Shown here: in pieces, positions 49,056-57,405 of the stretch
Layout: the number at the start of each line of letters is the position of its first letter
Numbering within the stretch: the first letter of the stretch is position 1
DNA from: Pseudomonas chlororaphis
Lineage (GTDB): Bacteria > Pseudomonadota > Gammaproteobacteria > Pseudomonadales > Pseudomonadaceae
DNA: 64,000 nt
Direction of reading: 5' to 3'
Assembly (NCBI GenBank): GCA_001023535.1
Contig: CP011020.1
Location: forward strand, 4,663,734 to 4,727,733
Program-made: the position numbers and the translations under genes
Notes under the pieces: model-generated
Databases searched by the model: none
Told to the model about the DNA's origin: nothing
The model's input: only the letters and a program-made list of their open reading frames with translations

Positions 49056-51428
49056 ATGAGTTCGTCCCTGGTTCCACAGCGCCTTCGACTGAATCGCGCC
49101 CTGCACGGCGCGGTCTTTGGCGTCATCGTCAGCAGCTACGCGCTACCGTCCCTGGCGCAAACCTCAAGCGTCGAGCAGCCCCACGCCGTTCACCACTGGA
49201 ACATCCCTGCCGGTCCACTGGCACCGGCGCTGGATCGCTTTGCGCGTGAAGCCGGCATCAGTCTTTCCTTCGATGCGCCAAGCGTCGCGAACCGCACGAC
49301 CTCGGGTGTGAGCGGCGCACTCGATACCCCTCAAGCCCTGTCGGCGCTGTTACAGGGAAGCGACATGGAGATTCAAAAGCAAGGCCCGAACGCTTACCTG
49401 CTGACGCCGCAAGCCAAGGTGGACGGCGAACTGGACGACTATCGCCTCGCCCCCATCCTCGTCAACGCCAAGGCCCGGGTCGATGGCACCGAGGACACCC
49501 AGTCGGTGGTCGCCCAGGAACTCTGGGTCGGTGGCAAGGTGGCCACCAGCATTCTCAACACGCCCGCCTCGGTTTCCGTGGTAACCGACAAGGAAATGCA
49601 GCAACGCAGCGCCAGCACCACGGAAGAATTGCTGCAGTACACGCCGGGGGTGATCACCGACTATTACGGCACTGACGACCGCAACGATTACTTCCAGATC
49701 CGCGGCTTCCAGGCCACCACCTATCGGGATGGCCTGACCCTGGGCTCGATGCGCGGTGTGCGCGAGGAACCGTTCGCCTATGAACGCGTTGAAGTGATAC
49801 GCGGGGCCAACTCCACGTTGTTCGGCCCCGCCGACCCGGGCGGCTCGGTGAACTTCGTCAGCAAGAAGCCGCGCTTCGAAAAGTTCGGCCAGGGCTATGT
49901 CACCTACGGCTCTTTCGACCACGCCGAAACCGGCATCGACGTCGGCGACTCGCTGAATGAAGACAAGACCGTGGCCGGTCGCTTCACGGCAAAAATGCAA
50001 GACAGTGAGCGCGAGTACGACCACTCCCAGGACGACAACAAGTTTGTGATGGGCGGTCTGACCTGGTCACCCACCGACTTCACCTCGGCCTCGGTGATCG
50101 TGGACTACCTGAAAACCCAAAGCTCGCCCAACAGTGGCGGTTACCCGCTGGACAAGGAATACGACCGCAAGAAGTTCTACGGCGAACCCAGCTACAACTT
50201 CCACGATGTCGAACGCACCAACCTCAGCGGCACCTTCAGCCATGACTTCGACAATGGTTTCGTCTTGCGCAGCAACCTGCGCTACAGCGAGCTGACCGAT
50301 GATTTCGGCTATGTGTTCCTCAGCGACTCCACCACGCGCACCGGCACCACCGTGCCTCGCTACATCTTTGGCACGGACAGCGAAGCCGAGCAACTGAACG
50401 GCAACTTGATGCTGCAATACGATGCCCGCTTCGAAAACATCGACAGCAGCACCTTGGTGGGCGTGGAGTATGGCGACTCCTCGACCGAGGAACGATCTGT
50501 CTATGCCCCAACCGGCTCCATCGACCTGGCCAACCCGGTGTTCACCGGCGTTCCACGCGGCGTAGCGCCCTATAGCAATGACAAGCTCGATACCAAGACC
50601 AAGGCCGTGTTCCTGCAACAGAACCTGTCCTTCTACGAGCGCTTTATCGTCACCGCCGGTGTGCGTAACGACTCGATGGACCTGTCCAGCACCGACATCA
50701 ACCGCGTAAAAGAGTCGGACAACTTCTCCGAGACGTCCTATCGTGGCGCGCTGACCTACATCGTCAACGACGAAGTTTCCACCTACATCAGCATGGTCGA
50801 GTCGGTCTCGCCACCAACGGTGGGGGTCATTCCGAAAACCGGCAAACAATATGAGGTGGGGGTAAAATATGCGCCCATCGGCATGGACGCGTTGTTCTCG
50901 GCGGCCGTCTACGACCTGACCCAGGAAAATGTCAGCATCGCCGTGGTACTGCCCAGCGGTGTCATCGAACAACAAACCGTGGGTGAATCACGGGTCCGCG
51001 GACTGGACCTGGAAGCCAAGGCCGAGCTGACCCCCAACCTGAGCCTGGTGGGTGGTTATTCCTACATGGAGTCCGAAGTGTTGCGCGGCACGCTGTATGA
51101 CGGCAGCTCACTCAAGGGCAATGAATTCGCCACGGCGCCAAAACACTCCGCATCGCTGTGGACCTACTACAACGTACCCGACACCGATGTCAGCGTTGGC
51201 CTGGGTGCACGCTATGTGGGCGCTTACTACTTCGACGCGGCCAACACCGACACCAGCGATGGCACGACACTGTTCGACGCGGCGTTCAACTACAAACTCT
51301 TCAAAGGCACCGACCTGGCGATCAACGTCAGCAACCTGCTGGATGAGCAGCATGTGGTCGGCTCAGGGACCGCGAACTACTACAACCCCGGCCGCGAAAT
51401 CACCGCGAAGCTGAGTTACAACTGGTAA
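49056..51428 (+). CDS. TonB-dependent ferric-siderophore receptor with STN signalling domain
   Basis: Outer-membrane transducer that imports a ferric siderophore and signals through FecR. The 790-aa precursor has a signal peptide (cleavage near LAQ, about residue 36), an STN domain (about residues 45-105, IPAGPLAPALDRFAREAGIS), a plug (SILNTPASVSVVTDKEMQQR; FQIRGFQATTYRDG; GANSTLFGPADPGGSVNFVS) and a 22-strand barrel ending in the aromatic residue of KLSYNW. It resembles FhuA/FoxA-type hydroxamate receptors in the plug, but the ligand cannot be named. A CACGGAG site precedes the ATG. Confidence 0.93.
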   Translation: MSSSLVPQRLRLNRALHGAVFGVIVSSYALPSLAQTSSVEQPHAVHHWNIPAGPLAPALDRFAREAGISLSFDAPSVANRTTSGVSGALDTPQALSALLQGSDMEIQKQGPNAYLLTPQAKVDGELDDYRLAPILVNAKARVDGTEDTQSVVAQELWVGGKVATSILNTPASVSVVTDKEMQQRSASTTEELLQYTPGVITDYYGTDDRNDYFQIRGFQATTYRDGLTLGSMRGVREEPFAYERVEVIRGANSTLFGPADPGGSVNFVSKKPRFEKFGQGYVTYGSFDHAETGIDVGDSLNEDKTVAGRFTAKMQDSEREYDHSQDDNKFVMGGLTWSPTDFTSASVIVDYLKTQSSPNSGGYPLDKEYDRKKFYGEPSYNFHDVERTNLSGTFSHDFDNGFVLRSNLRYSELTDDFGYVFLSDSTTRTGTTVPRYIFGTDSEAEQLNGNLMLQYDARFENIDSSTLVGVEYGDSSTEERSVYAPTGSIDLANPVFTGVPRGVAPYSNDKLDTKTKAVFLQQNLSFYERFIVTAGVRNDSMDLSSTDINRVKESDNFSETSYRGALTYIVNDEVSTYISMVESVSPPTVGVIPKTGKQYEVGVKYAPIGMDALFSAAVYDLTQENVSIAVVLPSGVIEQQTVGESRVRGLDLEAKAELTPNLSLVGGYSYMESEVLRGTLYDGSSLKGNEFATAPKHSASLWTYYNVPDTDVSVGLGARYVGAYYFDAANTDTSDGTTLFDAAFNYKLFKGTDLAINVSNLLDEQHVVGSGTANYYNPGREITAKLSYNW

Positions 51429-51573
51429 GTCTGCTGTTTATGGCGGTGCTCGACTTGATGCGGTCAGTTATCGAACAGGGTTCTATGGGCCCGACCAGCA
51501 TCAAGGCTTGCTGCCTCACGACAACCGGTATGCGGCAACCCGTTGAGTATCCCTGCAAACGATGTAGACTCGC

Positions 51574-51592
51574 CTTAACGAATAACGTTAAG
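51574..51592. promoter_or_regulatory. Palindromic operator before higBA
   Basis: CTTAACG-AATAA-CGTTAAG is a perfect 7-bp inverted repeat ending 10 nt before the higB start, followed by another CATTAAGC half-like element. It fits autoregulation by the HigA antitoxin. Confidence 0.75.
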
Positions 51593-51601
51593 CATTAAGC
51601 T

Positions 51602-51880
51602 ATGATCCGAAGCTTCAAATGCGCCGACATCCAAGCCCTTTTTGAAACCGGCAAGGCCCGGCGCTGGGCCGCTATCCTTTCAGTTGCGGAACGAAAGCTG
51701 GGGATGCTCAACGCAGCGGTCGAACTCAATGACCTCTGCTCCCCACCGGGAAACAGGCTGGAGCCGCTGCAGGGCGACAGACAGGGTCAGCACAGCATTC
51801 GGATCAATGGTCAGTACCGAATCTGTTTTGTCTGGGGCATCAATGGCCCCGAACAGGTAGAAATCGTCGATTATCACTGA
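51602..51880 (+). CDS. higB: HigB-type mRNA interferase toxin
   Basis: A 92-aa RelE-fold toxin of the HigB group that cleaves mRNA on the ribosome. Typical features are the short length, the basic N-terminal half (FKCADIQALFETGKARRW), the central LEPLQGDRQGQHSIRINGQY and the C-terminal YRICFVW...VEIVDYH. The toxin gene comes before the antitoxin gene, as is usual for hig loci, with 8 nt between them. Confidence 0.93.
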   Translation: MIRSFKCADIQALFETGKARRWAAILSVAERKLGMLNAAVELNDLCSPPGNRLEPLQGDRQGQHSIRINGQYRICFVWGINGPEQVEIVDYH

Positions 51881-51888
51881 GGTGAGCC

Positions 51889-52194
51889 ATGTTTAAGAAC
51901 GGCATGAGGCCTGTACATCCCGGGGAAATTCTCAAAGAAGAATACCTGGAACCACTTGGTCTTTCGGCAGCCGCGCTTGCAAGGGCTTTGCACGTTTCGG
52001 CTCCCACGATAAATGACATTGTGTTGAAGCGTCGCAGCATCAGCGCAGATGTTGCCTTGCGCTTGGCAGCCGCGTTGGATACGTCAGCGCAATTTTGGCT
52101 GAACCTGCAGATTGCCTATGATTTACGTACAGCCGAGATTGCTAAAGGTGAGCAGATCTACCGGGAAGTGGAGAAGGTTCCTCACTGCGCATAA
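51889..52194 (+). CDS. higA: HigA antitoxin (XRE family)
   Basis: A 101-aa antitoxin that neutralises HigB and represses the operon. It has the HigA opening MRPVHPGEILKEEYLEPLGL, a helix-turn-helix (AAALARALHVSAPTINDIV) and the family block RLAAALDTSAQFWLNLQIAYDL, which I give here only in part. A GTGAGCC site precedes the ATG. It is convergent with the LRR gene, with 19 nt between them and no visible terminator. Confidence 0.94.
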   Translation: MFKNGMRPVHPGEILKEEYLEPLGLSAAALARALHVSAPTINDIVLKRRSISADVALRLAAALDTSAQFWLNLQIAYDLRTAEIAKGEQIYREVEKVPHCA

Positions 52195-52213
52195 CTAAAA
52201 GTACCGCGGCGCA

Positions 52214-53695
52214 TCAAATACCCGGGCCGCTGACGCGGGCCGGCAGCCTGGCCAGGCGATCCCACCCGTCTGCGCTGATCTGCGAGCCATTGCGCAACGA
52301 CAACCTTTCCAGCGGCAACCCTTCCAGCACCGACACCATGGCCGACGTAAGCCGCGACTCCCCCGGCCCCGCCTCAAGCGTCAGATCCCGCAACGGCAGC
52401 CCGGCCAGATGGGCGACGCCGGCATCGGTCAGCCACGGGCTTTCATACAAGCCCAGGCGTTGCAACGGCAGGTTACGCAGACACGCCAGGTCGCTGTCGC
52501 GCAGGTCCAGGCCGCTGATTTCCAGTTGCTCCAACGGCAATCCCAGTTCGGTGAGCTTGCGCAACACCTTGCCATCCACGCCCTGACAGAAACTCAGACT
52601 CAATCGCTTCAGCGGCAGGCCGGCCAGTTGTTTGAGTTCCTTCCAGGTGACCTCGTTCAAGGACAGGTCGAGCGCCTCCAGCCCCAACCCTTCAAGATCG
52701 CGCAACGTCTGCGCGCTGATCCCCTGCACATCGCAGAGCCCAAGCCGCTTGAGTGGAAAACCGTGCAGTACATCGAGTCGCTCGATCATTTGCCGTGAGC
52801 CCTTGAGGTCCAGGTCGGCGAGCGGCATGCCTTCGAGCCCTTCGAAATCGTCCTCGCAAACATACGCCGCGTGAAGTGACAGTCGCTCGAGGGGCAGATC
52901 GCGAATGGCTTGGAGCGCGGCATCGCTCGCGTAGCAATCGTTCAGGCTCAATGACCGCAACGCCGTTAGCGCGCTGAGCCACGCAGGATCTTGCAGGATG
53001 GCGCTGCTGGAGCCGACGCTCAGTTGTTCCAGTGGCTGCGCGCACAGGTGCCGCATACCGGCAGAAGTCAGCGCCCCTGCACAGCCCAAGGTGAGCGAGC
53101 GCAACGAGAAAGACGACAACGCGCGAAGGCCGTCATCGGTGATGTCATCGCAGCGGTTCAACGACAACGTCTGCAACGGGCTGCCGGCCAATCGCCGAAG
53201 AAAACCGTCGTCGAAGTCCTCACCGTAGGTGTCCAGCTTCAAGTGCCGCAGACGTTCGAGCGACGGGAGGCTGGTGGCGTCATCGCTGCGGGCAAAGCCG
53301 CTGATGGCCAGGCTTTCGAGGGCGACACCCGGCAAACGCCCCCAGATGTCCGGCCCGCAACAAAACCTCGGGCCGTTAAGCACCAGTGTCCGCAACGGCA
53401 ACCCAGCCAGGGCATCGAGCCACTGCGACTCGGCCTCCTCCAGCACCACCTGGTCCACCGGCAGGCCACGCAACTGCGGCAATAAAGGGCCGGGGCGATT
53501 GCAATGGGGCGTGACGTTCAACGCGGCAATCACCGCCATCGCAGCCGGGTCACACAACCCGGCCGCCACCCGCACGCCCGCCAGGGAAACCTCGGCGCCA
53601 TCGAGCAGATCACGATAAAGGGAGGCACGCGCCGCCACGTCATCGGGTGCGCGGGCGAGGTGGGCGGTCAGGGCGTCGCGGTTGGGGGTTGGCAC
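52214..53695 (-). CDS. Leucine-rich-repeat protein
   Basis: A 493-aa protein made almost wholly of LRRs of the cysteine-containing/AMN1-like type with about 22-26 residues per unit: repeated (L/P)LxxLxLxxC/G patterns such as SPLQTLSLNRCDDITDDGL, FSLRSLTLGCAGALTSAG and LPLRDLTLEAGPGESRLTSA. The first 60 residues (ALTAHLARAPDDVAARASLY) form a helical cap resembling the TIGR02996 type. There is no signal peptide, TM segment or recognisable F-box. A protein-interaction role is implied; a type III effector is possible but unsupported. The GTG start at 53695 lacks a good ribosome-binding site, so a later start is possible. Confidence 0.85.
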   Translation of the reverse strand: MPTPNRDALTAHLARAPDDVAARASLYRDLLDGAEVSLAGVRVAAGLCDPAAMAVIAALNVTPHCNRPGPLLPQLRGLPVDQVVLEEAESQWLDALAGLPLRTLVLNGPRFCCGPDIWGRLPGVALESLAISGFARSDDATSLPSLERLRHLKLDTYGEDFDDGFLRRLAGSPLQTLSLNRCDDITDDGLRALSSFSLRSLTLGCAGALTSAGMRHLCAQPLEQLSVGSSSAILQDPAWLSALTALRSLSLNDCYASDAALQAIRDLPLERLSLHAAYVCEDDFEGLEGMPLADLDLKGSRQMIERLDVLHGFPLKRLGLCDVQGISAQTLRDLEGLGLEALDLSLNEVTWKELKQLAGLPLKRLSLSFCQGVDGKVLRKLTELGLPLEQLEISGLDLRDSDLACLRNLPLQRLGLYESPWLTDAGVAHLAGLPLRDLTLEAGPGESRLTSAMVSVLEGLPLERLSLRNGSQISADGWDRLARLPARVSGPGI

Positions 53696-53915
53696 GGGCT
53701 GGAGGTCCGAAGTGAGTATTAAGGTGGCAGCCCACGCAGGTTAGCAGAGGCGCAATCCTTTATCGGCGCAATCCTGCACCGAAATGATTTCGTCAGTGAG
53801 CGCTCAACGCTGGGAAACCAGCACCGTATCAAGGCCCTGCTGTAAGCTTGCGACGACAAAATCAGGCACGGGCAGCGACTGGCCAATCAAAGCATGACAT
53901 TGAGGCTCAAGCCGT

Positions 53916-54461
53916 ATGGACACCAAGCGACTCAACGAAACCAGCAAGTTCCTGAGCTATGTTCTCAGGCATGAACCACAAGCGATCGGTTTACAACTGG
54001 ACGGCGAAGGCTGGGCAGACATTGGATCGTTAATAGCCGGCGCTGCGTGTGACGGCCGATCCCTGGATATCGCCCTGATCCAAGCCGTCGTCGACAGCAG
54101 CGATAAAAAACGCTTCAGTCTCTCCGAAGATGGCTTGCGTATTGGCGCCGTACAGGGGCACTCCAACGCCAGCGTCCGCATTCAATACATAGAGAAAGAG
54201 CCACCAGCGCTTCTTTATCACGGCACTGCAACACGCTTTCTGGACTCAATCAGAGAAAAAGGCCTGATCGCTGGCTCGCGTCATCATGTGCACCTGTCAC
54301 AGGACATGCCAACAGCGATCGCGGTTGGACAGCGTTACGGCAAGCCCGTAGTGCTTGAAGTTGAAGCGCTGCGAATGCATCAGCAGGGCTTCAGTTTTTT
54401 TCAAGCCGATAACGGGGTCTGGTTGACGGACCATGTGCCGGCCAACTTTCTGTCAATGTGA
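53916..54461 (+). CDS. kptA: RNA 2'-phosphotransferase (Tpt1/KptA)
   Basis: Transfers an internal RNA 2'-phosphate to NAD+, a step of eukaryotic tRNA splicing. The 181-aa protein has the N-terminal lobe with FLSYVLRHEPQAIGLQLDGE (Arg-His of the active site) and the ADP-ribosyltransferase-like lobe with YHGTATRFLDSIREKGL, HHVHLSQD and GKPVVLEVEA. Bacteria lack the matching splicing pathway, so the natural substrate is unknown; RNA repair or NAD-linked capping/tagging has been suggested. It stands alone, between the LRR gene and a DUF6124 gene, and is not linked to a ligase. Confidence 0.95.
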   Translation: MDTKRLNETSKFLSYVLRHEPQAIGLQLDGEGWADIGSLIAGAACDGRSLDIALIQAVVDSSDKKRFSLSEDGLRIGAVQGHSNASVRIQYIEKEPPALLYHGTATRFLDSIREKGLIAGSRHHVHLSQDMPTAIAVGQRYGKPVVLEVEALRMHQQGFSFFQADNGVWLTDHVPANFLSM

Positions 54462-54484
54462 GTCAAGCAAAGAGGCACAAAAAA

Positions 54485-54511
54485 GGGTTTGATCATCGAT
54501 CAAACCCTTTT
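54485..54511. terminator. Bidirectional terminator between kptA and the DUF6124 gene
   Basis: Stem GGGTTTGATC / GATCAAACCC with a 3-nt loop, flanked by A-run and T-run, 23 nt after kptA and just beyond the convergent gene. Confidence 0.85.
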
Positions 54512-54518
54512 TCAGTTT

Positions 54519-54860
54519 CTACCTCGGGTCCACCGTATCCAACGCCCGGTTTGCTAAGAGCTGGCCCAGTTCGATCAGCTGTTGCAGCCCCAACGCAAAG
54601 TGCCGTCGCGAGCCCTCCAGTTCGAATGCCAGGTCACCGGCCATGACGTTGGCAGAGGCCAGGGTTTCGCTGAGGTTGGCCAACAGACTCTCCGCATCGA
54701 CGCCATCGACGATGGTGAAGAGCAGGTCCGGCGAGGGGTTCTCTGCGGGCTGGGCGGCGTTGGCGTTCAGGTAGGAATCGATAACACGTTCGGCATCGGG
54801 ATCGGCGGCGATGTCCAGGTGCAGCGGTGGGACGGGTGGGTCTGGGATGAGTTTTTCCAT
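54519..54860 (-). CDS. DUF6124 family protein
   Basis: A 113-aa acidic protein with the pattern of a Pseudomonas-specific family: Pro-rich start MEKLIPDPPVPP, then DPDAERVIDSYLNANAAQP and a helical C-terminal half (ESLLANLSETLASANVMAGD). No catalytic motif, signal or membrane segment is seen; function unknown. Gene order conservation could not be judged here. GTACTCCTAAC upstream (AGGAGTA on the coding strand) is a good ribosome-binding site. Confidence 0.8.
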   Translation of the reverse strand: MEKLIPDPPVPPLHLDIAADPDAERVIDSYLNANAAQPAENPSPDLLFTIVDGVDAESLLANLSETLASANVMAGDLAFELEGSRRHFALGLQQLIELGQLLANRALDTVDPR

Positions 54861-55218
54861 GGGTACTCCTAACGTATGTCGGAGCCGCCACGTTCGCTGC
54901 TAAACGATTGGGTGGCAGCCATGCGCAGGTTAGCAGACCGGCACGTTAGGAAACCGGCGCACCCGAAGATGCCCTGCGCACAGCCGCCATAAGTTCGGAC
55001 GATCAAGATGCCCGCGTTCATGGTGATTGCCATGCGCCTAACGTGATTTCCGAGCTGCTAAACCCGACCGCTGAATGGGCAGCGGCGAACAGAGACTAGG
55101 CACCGAAATCCGCAGGCGCAAGGGGTTGGAATTTTCTAGGAAATGTCCTGCAAGTCAATGGGAAAGGTGCCTACACAAGGCATTTCAAAATTTAGAGCAC
55201 GAGCCTGCACCCACACTG

Positions 55219-55303
55219 GTGGGAGCAGGCTCGCGAAAGCGGTGGGTCAGTTTGTGGTGGTGTTGACTGTGCCGCCGTCTTCGCGAGCAAGCCCGCTCCC
55301 ACA
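55219..55303. repeat. REPIN
   Basis: Inverted REP arms GTGGGAGCAGGCTCGCGAAA and TTCGCGAGCAAGCCCGCTCC enclose about 45 nt. The left arm is slightly shortened compared with the other copies. Confidence 0.85.
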
Positions 55304-55348
55304 TGGGCTTTAGGGTGAATACAGCCTTTGTGAGCACCCCAAGTCACC

Positions 55349-55438
55349 TGTGGGAGCGGGCTTGCCCGCGAAAGCGCTCTAGCATCCGGCATCGATATCG
55401 ACTGACCCACCGTCTTCGCGAGCAAGCCCGCTCCCACA
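55349..55438. repeat. REPIN
   Basis: Inverted REP arms TGTGGGAGCGGGCTTGCCCG and CGCGAGCAAGCCCGCTCCCA, 45 nt after the previous REPIN and in the same orientation. The centre holds the palindrome-like ATCGATATCGAT. Confidence 0.85.
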
Positions 55439-55559
55439 AAAAAGCGATTGTTCGGCAAGCGGATCAGGAAATCCCCTTTACCCGTATAAACTTTTCTTCA
55501 CCCCATGCGCCTGCCTGATTCGGTACAGTCCCCTCGCTCATTCAAGAAACTAAGGTTTT

Positions 55560-55586
55560 AGCCCGCTCTCCCGCGGGCTTTTTTTT
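55560..55586 (+). terminator. Orphan plus-strand terminator
   Basis: AGCCCGC / GCGGGCT stem with a 6-nt loop and eight T residues on the plus strand. It is oriented opposite to the adjacent PAP2 gene, and no plus-strand gene lies upstream, so it may mark the 3' end of a small RNA starting between 55.44 and 55.55 kb. Confidence 0.65.
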
Positions 55587-55595
55587 GCCTGCCCT

Positions 55596-56444
55596 TCAGG
55601 CCGAAGGATGAGCCCCGTCCAGGTTCGGCAAGACACGGGTCGCCATCGGCTGGGGTTTGTTCAGCACAGGTTGCTCCAGGACCCGGCGGCCGTAGAACAC
55701 CAGCGCCATCAGCCAGCAGCTCAACCAGACGAAAATCCCCGCCCAGAAGGTGTGCGACATGTAGTGCCAGCCCTGCAGGACGCGTGTGGTGCCGTAGACG
55801 AACCCCAGGGTCAGTGCGCCGTACATCAACGCTTTGGAATGACGCCAGCGATAACGACGGGCGACAAAGTACAGCGCGAGCATGGTAAAGCCGCCGGAGG
55901 CATGGCCGCCGGGCCAGCAGCGGCCGTCACCGGCGACCTTCAGCAGGTCGAAATTCTGATACCACTCCTTGTGCTCGATTTTGCCGGCGTACTGGGTGGT
56001 TTCCACCGGGCAGTACACGCTGGTGTGTCCCTTGAGGTAATGAATGACCCCCGTGCTGAGGAAGAAAGCGAAGACCACATACAGGAAATCACGACGGTGC
56101 CTGTAGGCAAAACGCAGTGGCTTGCTCAGCCTGGCCTTGTCCAGCACGCGCAGCAACCCAGGGCGATTCTGCGGCTTGAGCAGCGGCCAGATGAACGACA
56201 GCAGCGCACCGATGATCGCCGCCTCGCCGGTCCAGTTCGGGATGATCCTGGCCCACTTGTGGGTGATCTGCTCGAACAGCCGTACATGTTCCAAAGGGAA
56301 CACCTGGTGCACCGGGTCGTAGAAAAAATCGCTGATGGCGATGTCGATGCGGGTCATGTCGAACAGCAGGAACACCACAACGGCGCAAACCAGGGGAATT
56401 CCAAGATTGAGCCCGTAGAAACGGGAGCGAGCAGACGTCAGCAT
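55596..56444 (-). CDS. PAP2-family membrane phosphatase
   Basis: A 282-aa inner-membrane protein with about six hydrophobic segments and a periplasm-facing phosphatase site: KGHTSVYCP (motif 1, altered), CWPGGHASGGF (motif 2 with the PSGH-like His) and TRVLQGWHYMSH (motif 3 with Arg and the nucleophilic His). Related proteins act on lipid A or undecaprenyl pyrophosphate. It lies 24 nt downstream of a periplasmic-type histidine phosphatase gene, suggesting envelope or LPS phosphate remodelling. Confidence 0.88.
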   Translation of the reverse strand: MLTSARSRFYGLNLGIPLVCAVVVFLLFDMTRIDIAISDFFYDPVHQVFPLEHVRLFEQITHKWARIIPNWTGEAAIIGALLSFIWPLLKPQNRPGLLRVLDKARLSKPLRFAYRHRRDFLYVVFAFFLSTGVIHYLKGHTSVYCPVETTQYAGKIEHKEWYQNFDLLKVAGDGRCWPGGHASGGFTMLALYFVARRYRWRHSKALMYGALTLGFVYGTTRVLQGWHYMSHTFWAGIFVWLSCWLMALVFYGRRVLEQPVLNKPQPMATRVLPNLDGAHPSA

Positions 56445-56468
56445 GGGCAGTCCTGATCGTGGGAAAGT

Positions 56469-57173
56469 TTACTTAAATGTCACCGAGCGCCAGTCAGACG
56501 CTTCGATAAAGCCGAGCAGCCGGGGCGCTTGGGGTTGGGCGGTGGAAACGAACAGCGACGCGCCATAGCCAAACGTCGAGGTCGGTTGCTTGAGCGCAGT
56601 CTCCATGGCCTGCATGCATTCGCTGTGGGTCACCAGGATCAGGTTGCGCCCGGGCACCTTGTGGGCCAGGGCGTTGCGCAGCAGGTCGTGCCGGCAATTG
56701 ACCAGCCAATCGTCGCCGGCGCTGACCTTGTTGAACATGTACCCCGCCGTCTGGGCGGTGCGGGTCAATGGGCTGTTGTAGAGATCGGCGTGGTCCAGGC
56801 CCAATTGCTCGAACCGCGCTCCCAGGCCCACCGCCACGGCACGGGCGCGATCGGTGATGCCTTCGCGATCGTTCAGGCAAGCCGCCTTGGAGTGGTCGCA
56901 GCGCTCGACGTGGCGTACCAGCACGATCATTTCCCCCTTCGCCCAGCCGTCAGCCAGCGCCCGCGCACCGGCGACGTTGCCATGGGCCAGGTCCGGCAGC
57001 GTCGCCGGGCCCAGCAGCCAGAGGCTCAGCGCACTCACCAGCAGCGCCGAAGCCAGGACGACCGCGGTGTTTCGGTAACGGGCAAACCGGCTCGTATCAA
57101 TCGAGCGTGTCTGGCCGAAAAGACTCAGTCTCAGTTCCACATCAAGCCGCCCCGACGGCATCCACCCAAACAT
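56469..57173 (-). CDS. Membrane-anchored histidine phosphatase (Ais/PmrG-like)
   Basis: A 234-aa protein with one N-terminal TM helix (about residues 36-55, AVVLASALLVSALSLWLLG) and a periplasmic histidine-phosphatase domain: LVRHVERCDHS with the RH nucleophile, YNSPLTRTAQTA, and LVTHSECMQAM with the second His. It resembles the Ais/PmrG group, whose members act on heptose phosphate of the lipopolysaccharide core. It is first in a two-gene operon with the PAP2 phosphatase. Confidence 0.85.
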   Translation of the reverse strand: MFGWMPSGRLDVELRLSLFGQTRSIDTSRFARYRNTAVVLASALLVSALSLWLLGPATLPDLAHGNVAGARALADGWAKGEMIVLVRHVERCDHSKAACLNDREGITDRARAVAVGLGARFEQLGLDHADLYNSPLTRTAQTAGYMFNKVSAGDDWLVNCRHDLLRNALAHKVPGRNLILVTHSECMQAMETALKQPTSTFGYGASLFVSTAQPQAPRLLGFIEASDWRSVTFK

Positions 57174-57405
57174 TCGATGGCGCGACAGTAGAGGGGCTCA
57201 CGTAGGCAAGCGGTGAAACCGATGTGAAAAAAAGCTTGGCGCAGATCCCGATCTTTCAACGAAAGCCGAAGCCCCGGAAAAAAATCTTTCAGATCCAGAG
57301 GAGGCGGCCGATACAAGCCTGCTACACATTTCTGCTGGTGCTTAACAACAACAACTCTTCCAGCCAACCGACGACAAGCAGCACAACGTTTCCTGGAGGA
57401 ATTGG

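Larger units (their letters stand above)
54861..55595. other. Non-coding gap with two REPINs and an orphan terminator
   Basis: 735 nt without a supported gene. Contents: about 350 nt of featureless sequence, two REPINs (55219-55303 and 55349-55438) and a plus-strand terminator at 55560-55586 with no gene in front of it. Confidence 0.5.

Noticed and set aside
55075..55266. Short plus-strand frame running into the first REPIN
   Set aside because: Its C-terminal third is REP sequence; repeats of this kind create chance frames.
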